Part shown: positions 10,897 to 20,314 of the stretch, piece by piece
Layout: every line of letters begins with the position of its first letter
Numbering within the stretch: the first letter of the stretch is position 1
Origin: Candidatus Zixiibacteriota bacterium
Lineage (GTDB): Bacteria; Zixibacteria; MSB-5A5; GN15; FEB-12
Direction of reading: 5' to 3'
Assembly (NCBI GenBank): GCA_022571985.1
Contig: JACZWU010000001.1
Location: 62,001-126,000 of the forward strand
Length of the DNA stretch: 64,000 nucleotides
Notes under the pieces: generated by a model
What the model saw: the letters and a program-made list of their open reading frames with translations, nothing else
What the model was told of the DNA's origin: nothing
The model's database searches: none
Translations under genes and position numbers: made by a program

Positions 10897-11690
10897 CAGT
10901 CACTTAACGGAACCACCAACGCTGAAATAATGGCAAGTATAATGACAGCTGCAATGATAACTTTCATAATATCCTGAGCGCGTATTGAGGCCATGATTGA
11001 TTTGTCCTTAGATAGATAACCGGATGCCGCAAAAAGTTCTTCTCCAATCAAAGTATAGTCGCAGGCAACAATAAAAAACGCTAACTGAATTGTCGAATCG
11101 GTACCGGCGATTTGAATGGAGCCGGCTATGTTTCCGGTTTCGGCCAGTATCAAAGATTCTGCTTCAAAGGTACCCAGCAGGAAAATCGAGGCCGGCTTCA
11201 GCCGCGTTATCATACCTTCGACAGCAGCGGCATAGCCGAACTGCGACGGCGAGACGTAAGTGGTGTCATCTATGTTAAATCTCTCGGGATATCCCGCCCG
11301 GTTGTAGCTTTCGGCTATTACTTCCTGCGCCACCGACATAATGACCGGATCATGGGTAGGAAAAAGGAGCTGGCTGTTATACTCGGCAGTTTTTTCTGCC
11401 ACACTGCTCAGAATATTTAATGCAGCAATTGTAGTCGGTCGTTGAATATCTCCGCCCCAGCCCGGTGTAAACAATATGGGGCGGGCCATTTCAGTCGCCC
11501 GGCCAATCGCCTCTTCGACTGCTTTAAGCCCGGCAATCTCACGAATCTTAAAACCCTCTCTTCCCTTCCGGTGAAATGTAGTGTACAAAACCGTCAGGAT
11601 AGCTATGACCGCCGCCAAAAAAGTCGGCAGCTGAGCTAGATCAAGCCATTCGTTAATAGCTATAGTCAATAAGGCGGGGTGGTCTAACAC
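10884..11690 (-). CDS. DUF6754-like membrane-anchored protein (cassette gene 1)
   Basis: ARPILFTPGWGGDIQRPTTIAALNIL region plus TM ends. The track start at 11903 overlaps the divergent gene; a GTG at 11690 is a more plausible start. Confidence 0.65.
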   Translation of the reverse strand: MLDHPALLTIAINEWLDLAQLPTFLAAVIAILTVLYTTFHRKGREGFKIREIAGLKAVEEAIGRATEMARPILFTPGWGGDIQRPTTIAALNILSSVAEKTAEYNSQLLFPTHDPVIMSVAQEVIAESYNRAGYPERFNIDDTTYVSPSQFGYAAAVEGMITRLKPASIFLLGTFEAESLILAETGNIAGSIQIAGTDSTIQLAFFIVACDYTLIGEELFAASGYLSKDKSIMASIRAQDIMKVIIAAVIILAIISALVVPLSDWWKF

Positions 11691-11821
11691 GGTTAGAATT
11701 TTGAACTCATAAGCAATCAAAACAACAAAAAGATTTTTTGTTTGACCGTTGGAGTGCCGGCCATATATTGGCCGCCAAAGAATATGAAATGTTAATTTTT
11801 TATGAAAGTAAGCTGGTAGAT

Positions 11822-13051
11822 ATGAGACGAAGAAGCTCAAGATTTTTAGCAGTAATCTGCAGTTTTCTGATTTTGACCTCCGGCACAATTGCCGCATCAA
11901 CAACTATAGAATTCTGGCAGTTCTGGACAGATTCAAAAATAAAACCTGTTATGCAAAATATAGTAACGGATTTTGAAAAGCAAAATCCGGAGATCAAAGT
12001 CAATCTGACAGACCTGACCTGGTCAAACGGTCATGAAAAAATAGTAATTGCTTTCGCCTCAAAGAACGCGCCCGATATCATAGAACTTGGCTCAGACTGG
12101 CTGGCACAGTTTGCCGATGCCGGTCAATTGTCCGACTTAACTGAAGAAACTCAAGACTACAAAAACGATTTTCATGGCTGGGGCATGGCCACCTACGACT
12201 CCAAAGTCTACGGCTGGCCCTGGATTCTCGGAACCAGAGTAATGTTTTTTAACCGCGACCTCTTAAATAAAGCAGGCTATGATTCTTCGTTTATCCCGAT
12301 TAAGTTGACCGAATTTTTAAAGGCAGCTTATAAAGTAGATTCGCTGGGCTCTGATATTAATGGCTGGGGCTCCAACACCGCCGAAAAACACAGACTGTAT
12401 AAGAAGTTCCTGCCCTTTCTCTGGTCCTACGGCGGTCAGTTATTTTCTGATGATGGCAGATTTTCATTAGTAGCCTCTGACTACATGGTAAATGCTCTCA
12501 AATTTTATAAAGAAATACATGATTCATGTGGATTCGTTTCTAATCAAAGGGGAATCGAAGACAGGTTCCTTGAAGGGAAAATTGGCTTTATTTTGTCCGG
12601 CGATTGGCTCTTAAAACGTATCGAGCTGGGAAAACTCAAAATCAACTTCAGCACCACTCTGATGCCCGGGCTAAGACTTCCGGGGAAATCATTTCTCGGT
12701 GGTGAGATTCTGGTCATTCCAAAATCTTCTACAGTAAAAGAAGCGGCACTCAAATTTATCCGCTTTCTCACATCAGCAGATAATCAACTCAAATTTTGCA
12801 AAGCTAACCTCTCTGCGACGCCCTCCAATAAATCCGCACGAAAAGACGAGTACTTTGAATCTAATGAACATCTGCAGGTCTTCAGCCGGCAGATTCTGCA
12901 CTCCCGCCATTCACCGGTAGACCCGAATTGGGTTGTGATTGAAAGCATAATAGAAAACGTGATTGAAGAGGTTTTGTTTGGCGATTCTGAACTGATTGCC
13001 GAGCCGCTCTTAAAAGCGAAATACAAAATTGAAGCCTTAAATAAAAAATGA
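11822..13051 (+). CDS. Sugar ABC transporter, extracellular substrate-binding protein
   Basis: Signal peptide from MRRRSSRFLAVICSFLIL; TIEFWQFWTDS..KPVMQNIVTDFEKQNPEIKV typical of family 1 solute-binding proteins; start moved from 11738 to 11822. Confidence 0.88.
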   Translation: MRRRSSRFLAVICSFLILTSGTIAASTTIEFWQFWTDSKIKPVMQNIVTDFEKQNPEIKVNLTDLTWSNGHEKIVIAFASKNAPDIIELGSDWLAQFADAGQLSDLTEETQDYKNDFHGWGMATYDSKVYGWPWILGTRVMFFNRDLLNKAGYDSSFIPIKLTEFLKAAYKVDSLGSDINGWGSNTAEKHRLYKKFLPFLWSYGGQLFSDDGRFSLVASDYMVNALKFYKEIHDSCGFVSNQRGIEDRFLEGKIGFILSGDWLLKRIELGKLKINFSTTLMPGLRLPGKSFLGGEILVIPKSSTVKEAALKFIRFLTSADNQLKFCKANLSATPSNKSARKDEYFESNEHLQVFSRQILHSRHSPVDPNWVVIESIIENVIEEVLFGDSELIAEPLLKAKYKIEALNKK

Positions 13052-13920
13052 ATCGCTCATTGGCGAAATCCTTCGGCTTCACACTTCCCTGGTCACTGAC
13101 ATTTCTCTTTATCTGGCTTTTTCCATTAGGCTATGCTTTTGTGATGGGCCTTACCGATTTCAACCTTCTGCGGCCCGACGAAACCAACTGGGTAGGCTTC
13201 GAAAACTATCGTGCCTTATTTTCTGATGAAGACTTCATTAAATCACTGAAGAATACTTTTATCTTTGTCATCGGTACTATTCCGATTACCACTGTAATCG
13301 CTCTGGCGCTGGCACTTTTTGTTAACAGAACCTTCAAAGGACGCGCCCTTTTTCGATCAGCTTGCTTTCTGCCATCAATCACATCAATGGTGGTGATAGC
13401 CTTAATTTTCACCAATCTCTATCAACGCGGCGGCTATATAGCCGGACTCTGCAGCCTGATTGGTCTGACGCCTCCGCTGCACGGCTTTCTGTTTGACAGG
13501 GCCACTGCCTTGTATTCTATCATGGCTATGGATGTCTGGATGTCGGTCGGCTACTATATGCTAATTTTTCTGGCAGGTCTGAAATCTATACCGGATGAAC
13601 TGTACGAAGCGGCCGATGTCAACGGCGCCGGTTTTTTTAGAAAATTATTCTCAATAACACTGCCGCTTCTCAAACCTGTAGCTCTATTTATTCTGGTCAT
13701 AAACACTATAAAATCTTTTCAGGTCTTTGTTGAAATATTTGTGATGACCCAAGGCAAGTTTGATACTTCAACAATGGTCTATTTCATTTACGAAATTGGC
13801 CTGACCACTACTCTACAGTCAGGCTATGCTTCCGCCGCCGCTTATATTCTGTTCGGTATTATTACTTTATTCTCGTTAGTTCAATTTGCTCTGCTCAGGA
13901 GAAGGCAGCCGTTATGGTAA
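13048..13920 (+). CDS. Sugar ABC transporter permease (MalF/UgpA-like)
   Basis: EAA-loop ELYEAADVNGAGFFRKLFSITLPLLKP; ATGA overlap with upstream gene. Confidence 0.92.
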   Translation: MNRSLAKSFGFTLPWSLTFLFIWLFPLGYAFVMGLTDFNLLRPDETNWVGFENYRALFSDEDFIKSLKNTFIFVIGTIPITTVIALALALFVNRTFKGRALFRSACFLPSITSMVVIALIFTNLYQRGGYIAGLCSLIGLTPPLHGFLFDRATALYSIMAMDVWMSVGYYMLIFLAGLKSIPDELYEAADVNGAGFFRKLFSITLPLLKPVALFILVINTIKSFQVFVEIFVMTQGKFDTSTMVYFIYEIGLTTTLQSGYASAAAYILFGIITLFSLVQFALLRRRQPLW

Positions 13921-14732
13921 AGAGCATATTAAAATTATCAAAATACGTTTTATTGTCGCTGGTTTTATTCATAATGATATTTCCTCTGGCCTGGATGTTT
14001 CGGGTATCCCTGATGAAAATGGGCTCGTCGATTTCGATTGAAAATTTACTTGCCAGCGGTATTACGTTCGAGGCTTATGCTCAGCTTTTTGCCGGCACCA
14101 ACACTTTAATGTATTTCTTTAACTCAGCTTTCGTTGGCATAACCGTAACAATTGGCAATATTCTTTTCTGTTTCATGGTAGCCTACGCTTTGGCCCGCTA
14201 TAAAAATCTGACAAACAAACTTCTCTTTGCCTCAGTTGTCATCGTACTCATGATACCGGCCCACATACTTATAGTACCGCTTTATCTATTTACTCTAAAA
14301 GTTGGTATATATGACACTTACTGGTCGCTTATTTTGCCATGGATGGTCCAGCCCATCGGCATTTTTCTGGTCAAGCAGTATATAGAAAATATTCCGCCGT
14401 CAATGGAAGAGGCCGCCAGAATTGACGGTGCCGGTGAGTTCAGAATACTCTTTCAGGTAGTCATGCCAATGTGCAAACCGGCTCTGGCTGTTTTGGCGAT
14501 TCAGGTCTTTTTCACCAATTGGAACTCGTTCCTCTTTCCCTATATACTGACCAATAGTGACAGCCTGAAAACTCTACCGGTCGGCCTGGCCCATTTGCAG
14601 GGATTTCAGGCTATTGACTGGCAGCAACTGATGGCCGGCTCAGCTGTCGCCGTCCTGCCGGTTTTGATTCTTTTTCTAATTATGCAAAAACAGATTGTCT
14701 CCGGCATAACCGCCGGCGCAATAAAGCAATAG
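13914..14732 (+). CDS. Carbohydrate ABC transporter permease (MalG/UgpE-like)
   Basis: EAA-loop SMEEAARIDGAGEFRILFQVVMPMCKPAL; overlaps previous gene. Confidence 0.92.
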   Translation: MVKSILKLSKYVLLSLVLFIMIFPLAWMFRVSLMKMGSSISIENLLASGITFEAYAQLFAGTNTLMYFFNSAFVGITVTIGNILFCFMVAYALARYKNLTNKLLFASVVIVLMIPAHILIVPLYLFTLKVGIYDTYWSLILPWMVQPIGIFLVKQYIENIPPSMEEAARIDGAGEFRILFQVVMPMCKPALAVLAIQVFFTNWNSFLFPYILTNSDSLKTLPVGLAHLQGFQAIDWQQLMAGSAVAVLPVLILFLIMQKQIVSGITAGAIKQ

Positions 14733-14854
14733 CTGTACTGGACCAGGTTTTTGCTGTTTTTCCTTGCTTTAAAAAGGCTGATGCTGTTTTATATTGCCGT
14801 TGTATAATAAATACAGATTGAAGTTGTATTAACTATATAAGAAAGGGTGAGGAT

Positions 14855-15451
14855 ATGCCTATCAAACGACTAATTATACTTCTTTCGGTCATTGCTCTGG
14901 TGGCCGGCTGCGGTGCCAGTAAAAATTATGTTGATGAACAAATCAGAAGTTCTGAAGCCAGAACATCAGCCCAGCTTGGCGATGTCGAAGGAAAAGCCAG
15001 CGCCACCAGCCTTGACCTTCAGAAGCTACAGGCTCTTCAAAGTGAACTCGAATCAAAAGCGGAGATGGCCCTTAATCAGGCCAAAGGATTTGAAAACTAC
15101 GATATCATCTGGGAAGGTGAAGTAAACTTCGATTTTGACAGCGATGAAATCACTTCGGCAGCCGAGCAGACTCTCATTGATGCCGGTCAGAAAATGGAAT
15201 CAAGCCTTGAGTCTCTTGTTGAACTTGTCGGACATACTGACAATACCGGCTCCAACGCCTATAACCTGAAACTTGGTGAAAGACGTTCAGAATCTGTCAG
15301 GCGCTTTTTGGCTGACCGTTTTGGAATATCGCTCTACAGGATGTTTACACTTTCTTACGGTGAAAACAAGGCGGCTGCATTGTCTGATGAGCCAAATTCC
15401 GCCTCAAGAAACCGTCGGGTTACTGTAAGAATCTGGGGCGAGTTGAAATAA
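14855..15451 (+). CDS. OmpA-family lipoprotein
   Basis: Lipobox LVAGCG; OmpA C-terminal motif VELVGHTDNTGSNAYNLKLGERRSESV. Confidence 0.92.
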   Translation: MPIKRLIILLSVIALVAGCGASKNYVDEQIRSSEARTSAQLGDVEGKASATSLDLQKLQALQSELESKAEMALNQAKGFENYDIIWEGEVNFDFDSDEITSAAEQTLIDAGQKMESSLESLVELVGHTDNTGSNAYNLKLGERRSESVRRFLADRFGISLYRMFTLSYGENKAAALSDEPNSASRNRRVTVRIWGELK

Positions 15452-15474
15452 GCTGATATTTAAATGTTTTCTTA

Positions 15475-15503
15475 AGGCGGGTAATTGCTACCCGCCTTTT
15501 TTT
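15475..15503. terminator. Rho-independent terminator
   Basis: AGGCGGGTA-attgc-TACCCGCCT followed by T-tract. Confidence 0.9.
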
Positions 15504-15509
15504 ATAACA

Positions 15510-17192
15510 TTACTTTACTTCCAATTTTATTCCGGCGGTTTCGAAGCGAGCCCGAACCGAAATAGTGTCGTCATATTTGAAATAAGTTTCCGCCAGCGCA
15601 TAAGGCAATACCGAGCCTTTGCCCCGCCCGTCGTTGTCATCTTCGTCAATATAGCCCGACAGTAGATACTTCCCTGCCGGCAGGTCTATTCTGAAAGTCT
15701 TATTCAGCAGTCGCAAATGATAGGACTGTTTGCCCTTCAGCTTCTTAAAGCTGATTCTCAGAGAGCCTGAGTCTATTTTAGCAAAATCACTGACAACGCT
15801 GCCAGAAACAGAACCAAGCGAATCTCTGTCGATCAGCCTGAACTTCATTTCGGTTATGCTGTCGCCCATCAGATTACCAGCCAGATCTGACAATTCAAAT
15901 TCAGCAATGAGAAGACGGTACGATTCTCCTTCACTCAGGCTATTTTCAGGAATGAGTTTTAACGTAAAATCGTTATTCCATTCATAGTTCAGACCGGTCA
16001 GAGAGTCTTTCGAATTAATTAAGACAAATGTCTCGTCTGTTAGTCTGGAGCGGTCGACAGGCTCTGAAAATGTTGCAGAAATTGATAAATCTTTTAAAAA
16101 ATGAATCTTATCTTCAGGTTCAAAAAAGAACAACGACGGAGCCGACTTGTCGGCTGTAGCAGAAAAATGTAAACTTTGAAAAGACAAAGTGTCATTTCCG
16201 TTATTATAAATAAAATTCAGATCATAACTGCCGGTGTCAACATCCCTGACAAAAAAAGTATAGACAGCCGAAAGTTCGAGTGAACTTTCCATGAATGACC
16301 CGGACATAATTTCTATGGAATCTGCGACTGACGTCAGGCTGACAGCTGCAACCCCTGAAGTCCGCACAGCCTTGTTCAGCCTGACTTTTATAAGTCCGTC
16401 GCTTGTATTAGAAGCAGATATAATGGCAACAGAATCAGAAACATCTTCTGTCAGTTCAAGAAAAAGATTATCCAAAGCTTGCCCGGACCCAAAATCAATT
16501 TCTCTGTCTGGCAGACCATAAGGTTCACGCTCAGGATTAAATTTCTCGTTACGATTAATATCTTCAAAGGCTACTAACTGAAAGTTTCGATTCGGCAGAT
16601 ACCTGAACCTGAAAGAACCGTCTTTGGCTGTGCTGGTCAGGTAGCTGGCGTAGACAGAGTCAAAGTTTATACTTTCGCCCGAGTTTTTGCTTTCATAGAG
16701 ACCAACAAGCAGTCCCCGGCGTGGATTTTCATTATGAAAGACAATACCACCGACCGAGCCGGAGTCAATTATTTCTCCGGTCGAAAAAGCAAGTGTTACA
16801 GAACTGTCCATCCTGTTGTTGCGCCAGTCTTTAATGTTTGCCGACAATGTTACTACATAAGTTTGATTCGGTTCAAACGGTTCTGAGAGTTCGATTGTCA
16901 GCCTGTCTGTCTTCCACTTCAATTTAGGTTCTATTTCCGGGCGGGGAGTAATAAATACTGCTTTTTCTGATCTTGGAGGAGTAACCCCTTCTGAAAACCA
17001 AAATATAATTTCGTTCGATGGAGCGACACCGGTTGAAGCAGTCTCCGGATAAGTTTTAAACACGCGCGGTGCCTGGCGGTCTACCTCACCACCAGGAGGT
17101 GTCGAAACCTCAGCGCAGCCTGTTACCAGAAACATTAATATTGTAAGTGATAAAGAAACTTTCCAAATTCTGAAAGGCCGCTTAGCCTTCAC
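15510..17192 (-). CDS. Lipoprotein with bacterial Ig-like (SbsA/Big_5-type) domains
   Basis: Lipobox LVTGCAEVSTPPGG; PPRVFKTYPETASTGVAPSNEIIFWFSEGV pattern. Confidence 0.8.
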   Translation of the reverse strand: MKAKRPFRIWKVSLSLTILMFLVTGCAEVSTPPGGEVDRQAPRVFKTYPETASTGVAPSNEIIFWFSEGVTPPRSEKAVFITPRPEIEPKLKWKTDRLTIELSEPFEPNQTYVVTLSANIKDWRNNRMDSSVTLAFSTGEIIDSGSVGGIVFHNENPRRGLLVGLYESKNSGESINFDSVYASYLTSTAKDGSFRFRYLPNRNFQLVAFEDINRNEKFNPEREPYGLPDREIDFGSGQALDNLFLELTEDVSDSVAIISASNTSDGLIKVRLNKAVRTSGVAAVSLTSVADSIEIMSGSFMESSLELSAVYTFFVRDVDTGSYDLNFIYNNGNDTLSFQSLHFSATADKSAPSLFFFEPEDKIHFLKDLSISATFSEPVDRSRLTDETFVLINSKDSLTGLNYEWNNDFTLKLIPENSLSEGESYRLLIAEFELSDLAGNLMGDSITEMKFRLIDRDSLGSVSGSVVSDFAKIDSGSLRISFKKLKGKQSYHLRLLNKTFRIDLPAGKYLLSGYIDEDDNDGRGKGSVLPYALAETYFKYDDTISVRARFETAGIKLEVK

Positions 17193-18877
17193 TCGTTTAG
17201 CTTTTCTCTGATTACGTCATTATCGGGTTCCAGCTCAAGCGCTTTTTGCCACCAAATGCGGGCGTCGTCAGAATTACCGCTGGCATTATAGGCATCGCCA
17301 AGATGGTCGTATATAACCGGGTCACTCTGAAGAGAGACCGCTTTGGAAAGATATTCTACAGCATCGTTATATTTGCCAAGCCTGAACATTACCCAGCCAT
17401 AGCTATCTATATAGGCGGCGTTTTCAGGAGATAATTCAAGCGCTTTGCCTATTAAGTCTTTGGCGTATTCAAGCCTATCACCATTGTCTGCCAGCATGTA
17501 GCCCAGATAATTTAATGTCTGGCTGTGATTCGGGTTAAGCAATATGATCTTTTCAAAAGTCTCCACTGCCTCTTCGATGTTTTTTGAACTTTCCTGAGAG
17601 GCACCGATGGCAAATAATAATCTGACAGAATCTGCACGCTGATGAACAAATTGCAGGCCCGAACTATAAACATTGATGGCCTTTTCCAGATTATCGGTTC
17701 TCCTGTAAACAAAACCGAGGTCAAGCCAGGAGTCGGGCACGCTGGGTGACAATTGCGTCAAGATAGTCAGATATTCTTTAGCTGATTCAAAATCCTGTTT
17801 GACTATGGCAATACGCCCCAGATAAAAGTAATTACTGGGGTCATTATCGCCGGCGGCCAGCAAGTCCTCAAGCAGCATTTCGGCTTTCGGCAGAGAATCA
17901 GTGGAGACATAAAGTTGAGACAAAAATCTTTTCGCAGCAGAATTATTCGGCTCCAGCCTGACCAGCTTTTCCGCAAAATAAATTGCCTGGCTAAGAGAAT
18001 CTTTTTGTGAATAATAACTTGCCAGTTCCCTGACCACATAAGAGTTATTGGGATCAAGTTCGCCGGCCATTTTGAAATAATAGATGGACGAATCCTGCTG
18101 ATTTTTGTTTTTGAAAATGTCGCCAAGTCCCAGATACGAGCTTATCCTTTGTCTGCCCTCCGATAGCTCCAGTGCACTGTGGAAAGATATCAGGGCATCA
18201 TCAAGCTGGCCTGTCTGAATTTGAAAACGTCCCAGTTCAACAAACGTCCTGTAATTATTAGGATTAACTTTAGAGAGTTTGGAATATATCCAGACCAGAG
18301 AATCAACATCATTCAGCCGGCGGTATTCGCTGGCAAGAAATGAAATAGAAATCCGGTCGGTCGCATCAAGCTTGACTGTTTCAACGTAAGACTTTCTGGC
18401 GTTATCGTTATCGCCTATTGAGCGGTAGCAGATACCTCTTAAGTTATTAAGTTGAACTCTGTTTTCTGTTATTGTTTCGAGCGTTTTCAGGGCAATATCA
18501 AATTGCTGCATGCGGTACTGGACATTGGCCAGCGAAAAGCGGATTTCATACGAATCCGGATAGCGAATTAAGGCTTTCCTGTATTCTTTTGAGGCGGCGT
18601 AGTTATCACCTGTCTGCTCAGCAATAACGCCGTTGGTGAAATGGTGAAAGGCCTGTTCATCAATATTCTCAAGTACAGATTCAGATTCAATTATTGCTGT
18701 CTTAAGTTCAATTTTGTCCGGTCTGGCCGCAATGGTTCTGTCTTTGAGAGTTTTGGAGGAGCAACCGGCGCTGATCGAAAAAGAGAATACCCCCAGTATA
18801 AGTAAAACTTTGAGCCATCCATTTTTTAACAGAGTATTCATTTGCACTTCTTGCGAACGTCCGGGAAATCTACACAA
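17189..18877 (-). CDS. Tetratricopeptide repeat protein
   Basis: Many TPR units (e.g. NNYRTFVELGRFQIQTGQLDDALISFHSALEL); overlaps downstream gene. Confidence 0.9.
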   Translation of the reverse strand: MCRFPGRSQEVQMNTLLKNGWLKVLLILGVFSFSISAGCSSKTLKDRTIAARPDKIELKTAIIESESVLENIDEQAFHHFTNGVIAEQTGDNYAASKEYRKALIRYPDSYEIRFSLANVQYRMQQFDIALKTLETITENRVQLNNLRGICYRSIGDNDNARKSYVETVKLDATDRISISFLASEYRRLNDVDSLVWIYSKLSKVNPNNYRTFVELGRFQIQTGQLDDALISFHSALELSEGRQRISSYLGLGDIFKNKNQQDSSIYYFKMAGELDPNNSYVVRELASYYSQKDSLSQAIYFAEKLVRLEPNNSAAKRFLSQLYVSTDSLPKAEMLLEDLLAAGDNDPSNYFYLGRIAIVKQDFESAKEYLTILTQLSPSVPDSWLDLGFVYRRTDNLEKAINVYSSGLQFVHQRADSVRLLFAIGASQESSKNIEEAVETFEKIILLNPNHSQTLNYLGYMLADNGDRLEYAKDLIGKALELSPENAAYIDSYGWVMFRLGKYNDAVEYLSKAVSLQSDPVIYDHLGDAYNASGNSDDARIWWQKALELEPDNDVIREKLNE

Positions 18878-20129
18878 GCAACTTTAAGTAGCGCCGTTTG
18901 CCGACTTTGAGAATCATCTCTTTATTGACAGAGAATTCGAAGTCCGGGCTATTAATCTTCTCTCCATCTATTGTAACGGCGCCGGCCAGTATAAGTTTTC
19001 TGGCTTCGTTGTTTGACTTAACCATTTCAGTTTTTGACATCAGGTGTACCAAGTAAACTTTATCCTCTTTAAGTCCTAACTTGTTCAATTCCCCCAGGGT
19101 AAGTTCGGGCATATCCTGCGGCAGTTGTTTATCGGAAAATACCCGCTCAAACTCTGCTCTGGCACTTTGGCCCGAACCGGCAGGATGATACATGTCTACC
19201 AGTCTCTGTCCCAGTTCCTTCTTTATAACCATCGGATTGACATCCGGTTTATTTAATTTTTGTTTTATTTCAGCAAGCTCTTCAAGTGTGACATCGCTGG
19301 CCAGTTCAAAATAACTGTAAATCTGCTCATCGGCTATTGACATCACTTTGCCGAAGATTTCCCCCGGACTTTCGTCGATACCGATATAATTGTTGAGCGA
19401 TTTTGACATCTTCTTGTGACCGTCCAGTCCAACCAGTATTGGCATTGTCAAAATAACCTGAGGCTTGACGCCGTAGGCTTCCTGAATTGTCCTGCCTGCC
19501 AGAAGATTAAATTTCTGTTCGGTAGCGCCTATTTCAACATCGGCCTTTATAGCCACCGAGTCATAACCCTGCATCAAGGGATAGAATAGTTCATGAATAG
19601 AAATCGGAGTCTGTTTTTCTAACCTTTTGGTGAAATCATCTCTTTCTAATAACCGGGCTACCGTGTACTTGGAGGCCAGCTGCATGATCTCAAGAAAATT
19701 CATCTTCTTAAACCAGTCGCCGTTAAAAACAATCTCAGTTTTGGATTTGTCAAGAATCTTAAAAAACTGTACCTGATAAGTCTCAGAGTTTTTCATTACT
19801 TCGTCGTAAGTTAAAGGCGGCCGGGTTGAAGACTGTCCCGAGGGGTCGCCCACCAGCGAAGTGTAATCTCCTATGATAAGAACTATCTGGTGTCCCAGCT
19901 CCTGAAATTGTTTGAGCTTTCTAATGCCGACAGTATGTCCCAGATGAATATCCGGTGCGGTAGGGTCAAAGCCCTGCTTCACTCGCAGAGGCTTGTTTTC
20001 TGCTATAGACTTTTTGAGCAGCTCTTTCCATTCTATTTCCGGGAGAAGGTCCACAGTACCCCTGGAAATAAGCGTCCATTGGCGCTCAACTTCCTGCGCA
20101 ATCTCTTTATCTGACAATATCTTAGACAT
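18870..20129 (-). CDS. tyrS: Tyrosyl-tRNA synthetase
   Basis: HLGHTVGIRKL (HIGH), KMSKS, C-terminal S4 domain. Confidence 0.96.
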   Translation of the reverse strand: MSKILSDKEIAQEVERQWTLISRGTVDLLPEIEWKELLKKSIAENKPLRVKQGFDPTAPDIHLGHTVGIRKLKQFQELGHQIVLIIGDYTSLVGDPSGQSSTRPPLTYDEVMKNSETYQVQFFKILDKSKTEIVFNGDWFKKMNFLEIMQLASKYTVARLLERDDFTKRLEKQTPISIHELFYPLMQGYDSVAIKADVEIGATEQKFNLLAGRTIQEAYGVKPQVILTMPILVGLDGHKKMSKSLNNYIGIDESPGEIFGKVMSIADEQIYSYFELASDVTLEELAEIKQKLNKPDVNPMVIKKELGQRLVDMYHPAGSGQSARAEFERVFSDKQLPQDMPELTLGELNKLGLKEDKVYLVHLMSKTEMVKSNNEARKLILAGAVTIDGEKINSPDFEFSVNKEMILKVGKRRYLKLLV

Positions 20130-20314
20130 AACTTCTCATTTTTATGGCAACTTTAGTCACTCTATCGGCATATAATTCTATGCAGTTCAATTGCCGGAGA
20201 ATTGTACCGATTTGAACGAAAGAATAGACTATATAAGGACAAAAATCAAACAGTTAAATGCATATCCGGTTTTAAGTTGACTTAAATGCTCTCTAAAAGG
20301 AAACTGAGCAAACT

